Shown here: one piece after another, positions 61,733 through 64,000 of the stretch
Layout: each line of letters starts with the position of its first letter
Numbering within the stretch: position 1 is the first letter of the stretch
Source of the DNA: Pseudovibrio exalbescens DSM 16456
GTDB taxonomy: Bacteria > Pseudomonadota > Alphaproteobacteria > Rhizobiales > Stappiaceae
NCBI RefSeq assembly: GCF_000422785.1
Contig: NZ_AUGS01000001.1
Location: forward strand, 62,001 to 126,000
Direction of reading: 5' to 3'
DNA: 64,000 nt
Notes under the pieces: generated by a model
Databases searched by the model: none
Seen by the model: the letters and a program-made list of their open reading frames with translations, nothing else
What the model was told of the DNA's origin: nothing
Program-made: the position numbers and the translations under genes

Positions 61733-62761
61733 ATGCAAACAAACCTCGATGTCTCCCTTAAAAACACCAGTGCCCGACCTCAAGGACGATATGAATGGCT
61801 TGACATGGCGCGCGGGTTCGCACTGTGGGCCATGGCCGTCTATCACTTCAGTTGGGATCTGACCTGGTTCCAACTGGTCGACTGGCCTGTGACACAGGGC
61901 ATCGGGTGGCGCATGTTTGCGGCCAGTATTGCGGGCAGCTTCCTGTTTCTGGTGGGGTTCAGCAGCGTACTGGCTCACAACAGCGGTGTGCGCTGGAGGC
62001 GCTTCTGGGTCCGGTTGGTGAAGGTTGCAGGGGCGGCCCTGCTGATTTCTGTTGGAACCCATTATGCGTTCGGCAGCGGCATGGTCCGCTTCGGCATTCT
62101 TCACAATATTGCGGTGAGCAGTGTTCTGGTCTTGCCGTTTCTTCGGCTGACTGCAGTCATCAACCTTGCGGCGGCGCTATTGGTGCTGAGTGTTGGCATT
62201 TATGGATACAGTCAACCGGTCAACGCGGTCTGGTTCTGGACGGGGTTGGTCGGCAGTCCGTATAACGCAGTGGACTTTGTGCCGGTTTTTCCTTGGTTTG
62301 CGGCGGTACTGCTGGGAGCGGCGACGGGACAGGTTTTTCAGCGACGGCAGATGACCAAACCGGCAATCCAGTCGGAACAGTGGGCGCGTCCGGCTGCGTC
62401 GCGCCAAGTGGTCCGCAGGGGGCTGGCATGGTGCGGACGGCATTCCCTCCTGTTCTATCTGGTTCATCAGCCGGTTCTTTTCGGCGCATTGTGGACGCTG
62501 GTGGCGCTGGGCATGTTGCCGGACCGAGAGGAGTTGGCCTTTCAACGCAGTTGCGTGGCGGCTTGTGAAGCCTCTGCAACCCAAACGCACTGTGAGGCCG
62601 TTTGCGCCTGCACAAAAAGCGCTTTGCAGGCTGAGGGGATGTGGCAGCAGGCCGTGACAACGCAGCCTGATCCTGAGATGCGAACGCGGATCCAGCAAAC
62701 CTACCGTACCTGTTTTCTCCAAAATCAGAGGAATACAGAAGAATCGATCCCCGGCCAATGA
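61733..62761 (+). CDS. DUF1624 heparan-alpha-glucosaminide acetyltransferase-like membrane protein with cysteine tail
   Basis: 342 residues. The N-terminus EWLDMARGFALWAMAVYHF and about eight membrane helices match DUF1624, related to eukaryotic HGSNAT, which moves acetyl groups across membranes. Conserved H38 and GFSSVLAHNSGVRWRRFW are typical. After the last helix a 75-residue tail carries C274, C278, C287, C291, C293 and C327: two CX3C motifs eight residues apart, the pattern of disulfide-linked helical hairpins. The tail would be periplasmic or cytoplasmic depending on helix count. Acceptor unknown; the gene stands alone. Confidence 0.85.
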   Translation: MQTNLDVSLKNTSARPQGRYEWLDMARGFALWAMAVYHFSWDLTWFQLVDWPVTQGIGWRMFAASIAGSFLFLVGFSSVLAHNSGVRWRRFWVRLVKVAGAALLISVGTHYAFGSGMVRFGILHNIAVSSVLVLPFLRLTAVINLAAALLVLSVGIYGYSQPVNAVWFWTGLVGSPYNAVDFVPVFPWFAAVLLGAATGQVFQRRQMTKPAIQSEQWARPAASRQVVRRGLAWCGRHSLLFYLVHQPVLFGALWTLVALGMLPDREELAFQRSCVAACEASATQTHCEAVCACTKSALQAEGMWQQAVTTQPDPEMRTRIQQTYRTCFLQNQRNTEESIPGQ

Positions 62762-63227
62762 TCGATAATTGTTGCAAATTTGCACTGGTTGGACAGCTGT
62801 TTGGCTTTTCCCGAAGTTTTCCGGCTTAGGTAGCGTTTCTGTTTTTCTCAACACGCAGTCGTGTTTAGTCCGATGTACTGCCCTTTTTGATCGATTTTCA
62901 GCTCATAATCGGGCTTCCTAAGCCAGCTTCGGTATATCAGCTACGCAAAACTAGAGATTTCAGTATGTTCCCAAACAACTACTAGGCCTTACGGGGGAGT
63001 TGACCTCTGCGGCAGCCTTGTAAATATTTCCCCTTATAAATTCGCAGATAACCGTTTTTCTTGCCGTGTTTCTGTCCAGCCTGCTTGCAGGGAGGCGGCA
63101 GGCAACAGCCGGAGACGAAGACCTCCGGCGGGGGCGACCATGTCGAATTGTGCCGACATCCAGCCTAAGGGCGTGACAGGAACAACGGTTCGGGCAGATC
63201 AAGTCGCTCTGCATTTGGAGGGGGAAT
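62762..63227. other. Gene-free stretch upstream of the outer-membrane protein
   Basis: 466 bases with no supported gene. The part around 62760-62960 is A+T-richer and probably holds a promoter. The second half includes several short inverted repeats (for example AAGACCTCCGGC and CCGGAGACG near 63105-63130). No RNA gene is recognised. Confidence 0.4.
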
Positions 63228-64000
63228 ATGACAGTTTTGAATCGCGCTCTCGGCGCCGCTCTGGCGGCCGGAACCATTTTGGGCGCATCGGGGTCCGCAT
63301 TTGCAACCGGGTGGGACGTGCAGGGGCTGAACAGCTACGACCTGCTGTTCTCCAACGACAAGTTCGTCATTCAGGGTCAGACAAGCTACGTAGACCGCAA
63401 TGTTGATTTCAAGAACGTCAATGGGACCAATCGTGGCGGGCAACCGACGTCAGGTACTAACTCTGATGATGCGATCCCGAACGTTTGGCTCTATTCAGTC
63501 GCAGTGAAAGCCAATTTGTTCGAAAACATTGACTTCTTTGCTCGAGTTGATAACCCCTACATCATTCGCGAAGAGCCCGGATTTGATTGGGGCGGACGAT
63601 ATGCGATTGGTGAAACCGTTGCTGATGCCAATGGCATAGATGCAATGCTGTCGTACAAGCATGCCATCAACGACAGTAGCAATCTTCGTATCTTCGGCGG
63701 TATTAGGGCCGTTGATGTGACTTATGAGCAGAATTCGGCATTCAATCCCGTAACTACTGCGGTGCCTGCACTTGATCGTGTTGCTAGCATTGATGTTGAA
63801 ACCGATGGTTACGAGTTCGGGTGGCGCGTCGGAGCTGCCTACGAGATCCCTGAAATGGCCCTAAGAGCCAAGATTTCCTATGATTCAGCCATTGATATAG
63901 ATCTGGATGGCAGCTTTTCTACAAGCGGGGCAGTTTTGAATCCGCTAAACGGTAACCCTGTGATACCGGCTCTGGATACAACTGCTAAGGCCTCGGCTAC
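63228..64000 (+). CDS. OmpP1/FadL-type outer-membrane protein, N-terminal part
   Basis: The gene runs off the window end; 257 codons are visible. The ATG at 63228 has GGAGGGGG a few bases upstream. A signal peptide ends at about residue 27 (SGSAFATGWD). The mature part has the alternating pattern of a beta barrel and repeated aromatic residues, with LLFSNDKFVIQGQTSYVDRN, YSVAVKANLFENIDFFARVDNPYI and AMLSYKHAINDSSNLRIFGG. This resembles OmpP1/FadL proteins, which take up long-chain fatty acids or hydrocarbons through the outer membrane. Substrate cannot be told. Confidence 0.8.
   Translation, partial: MTVLNRALGAALAAGTILGASGSAFATGWDVQGLNSYDLLFSNDKFVIQGQTSYVDRNVDFKNVNGTNRGGQPTSGTNSDDAIPNVWLYSVAVKANLFENIDFFARVDNPYIIREEPGFDWGGRYAIGETVADANGIDAMLSYKHAINDSSNLRIFGGIRAVDVTYEQNSAFNPVTTAVPALDRVASIDVETDGYEFGWRVGAAYEIPEMALRAKISYDSAIDIDLDGSFSTSGAVLNPLNGNPVIPALDTTAKASA

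Noticed and set aside
1-64000. tRNA, rRNA, prophage or insertion sequence
   Set aside because: I looked in the gaps for cloverleaf-like arms, transposase motifs and integrase genes and found none that I could support; a dedicated scan would be needed to exclude small RNAs.

Overview
The window is chromosomal DNA of an alphaproteobacterium, most likely from Hyphomicrobiales (Rhizobiales) or a close relative. The evidence is gene content and order. It has separate petA-petB-petC genes for a cytochrome bc1 complex, followed by mtnP and apt. It also has the prs-rplY-pth-ychF block, an lgt-midA-pgeF block, MarR-ompR-envZ divergent from ilvE, uvrC near pgsA-moaD-moaE, and a DUF1402 protein beside RlpA. 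The genus cannot be named from this sequence alone. The stretch is G+C-rich by eye and gene-dense, with short overlaps such as ATGA, TGATG and TAATG. I saw no prophage, transposase, CRISPR array, rRNA or tRNA gene.

Layout. 1-3.65 kb: a minus-strand MoxR / DUF58 / BatA-like operon cut by the window edge. 3.98-8.25 kb: a plus-strand run with DUF1285, a Nudix hydrolase, DUF6111, a tRNA nucleotidyltransferase, DUF1284 and a Tim44-like protein. 8.3-9.4 kb: an XRE-2TM regulator and a membrane protein. 9.5-10.3 and 15.5-15.9 kb: two clusters of palindromic intergenic repeats in opposite orientation. Between them lie fumC, an AAA ATPase, a class III nucleotidyl cyclase and the ohrR/ohr peroxide pair. 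16-17.4 kb: hemF and trmL. 18-23.3 kb: an ABC exporter and petABC. 23.5-26.9 kb: purine and methylthioadenosine salvage (mtnP, a P-loop kinase, apt), then bluB and a GNAT protein. 27-28.7 kb: two tandem DeoR-like paralogues. 28.8-32.5 kb: ychF, pth, rplY, prs. 32.7-37.3 kb: a lipoprotein, an M24 protein lacking the usual metal ligands, pgeF, midA, lgt. 37.5-40.5 kb: UbiK-like, YbjN-like, proC, a TetR-type protein and a CsaA-like protein. 40.6-44.4 kb: envZ-ompR-marR and ilvE. 44.4-52.7 kb: an MFS pump, moaE, moaD, pgsA, an HlyU-like protein, tdk, an EEP-fold protein, uvrC and a Na+/Ca2+ exchanger. 53-58.7 kb: a porin, GST, an Acg-type nitroreductase, a HemG-type flavodoxin, a secreted protein, rlmJ and an RG-rich cold-shock protein. 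59-64 kb: an MBL hydrolase, DUF1402, RlpA, DUF1624 and a truncated outer-membrane protein.

Functional themes. The window joins respiration (bc1), haem synthesis (hemF and the HemG-type oxidase), cobalamin lower-ligand synthesis (bluB), nucleotide supply (prs, apt, mtnP, tdk, pgeF), translation upkeep (trmL, pth, rplY, rlmJ, CCA enzyme, ychF), envelope building (lgt, pgsA, RlpA, DUF1402) and peroxide defence (ohr). I did not find one clear new multi-gene system. The best leads are the paired inverted repeat clusters, the tandem DeoR-like genes, the M24 protein without metal ligands, the HemG-type oxidase in an alphaproteobacterium, and the twin CX3C tail on the DUF1624 acyltransferase.
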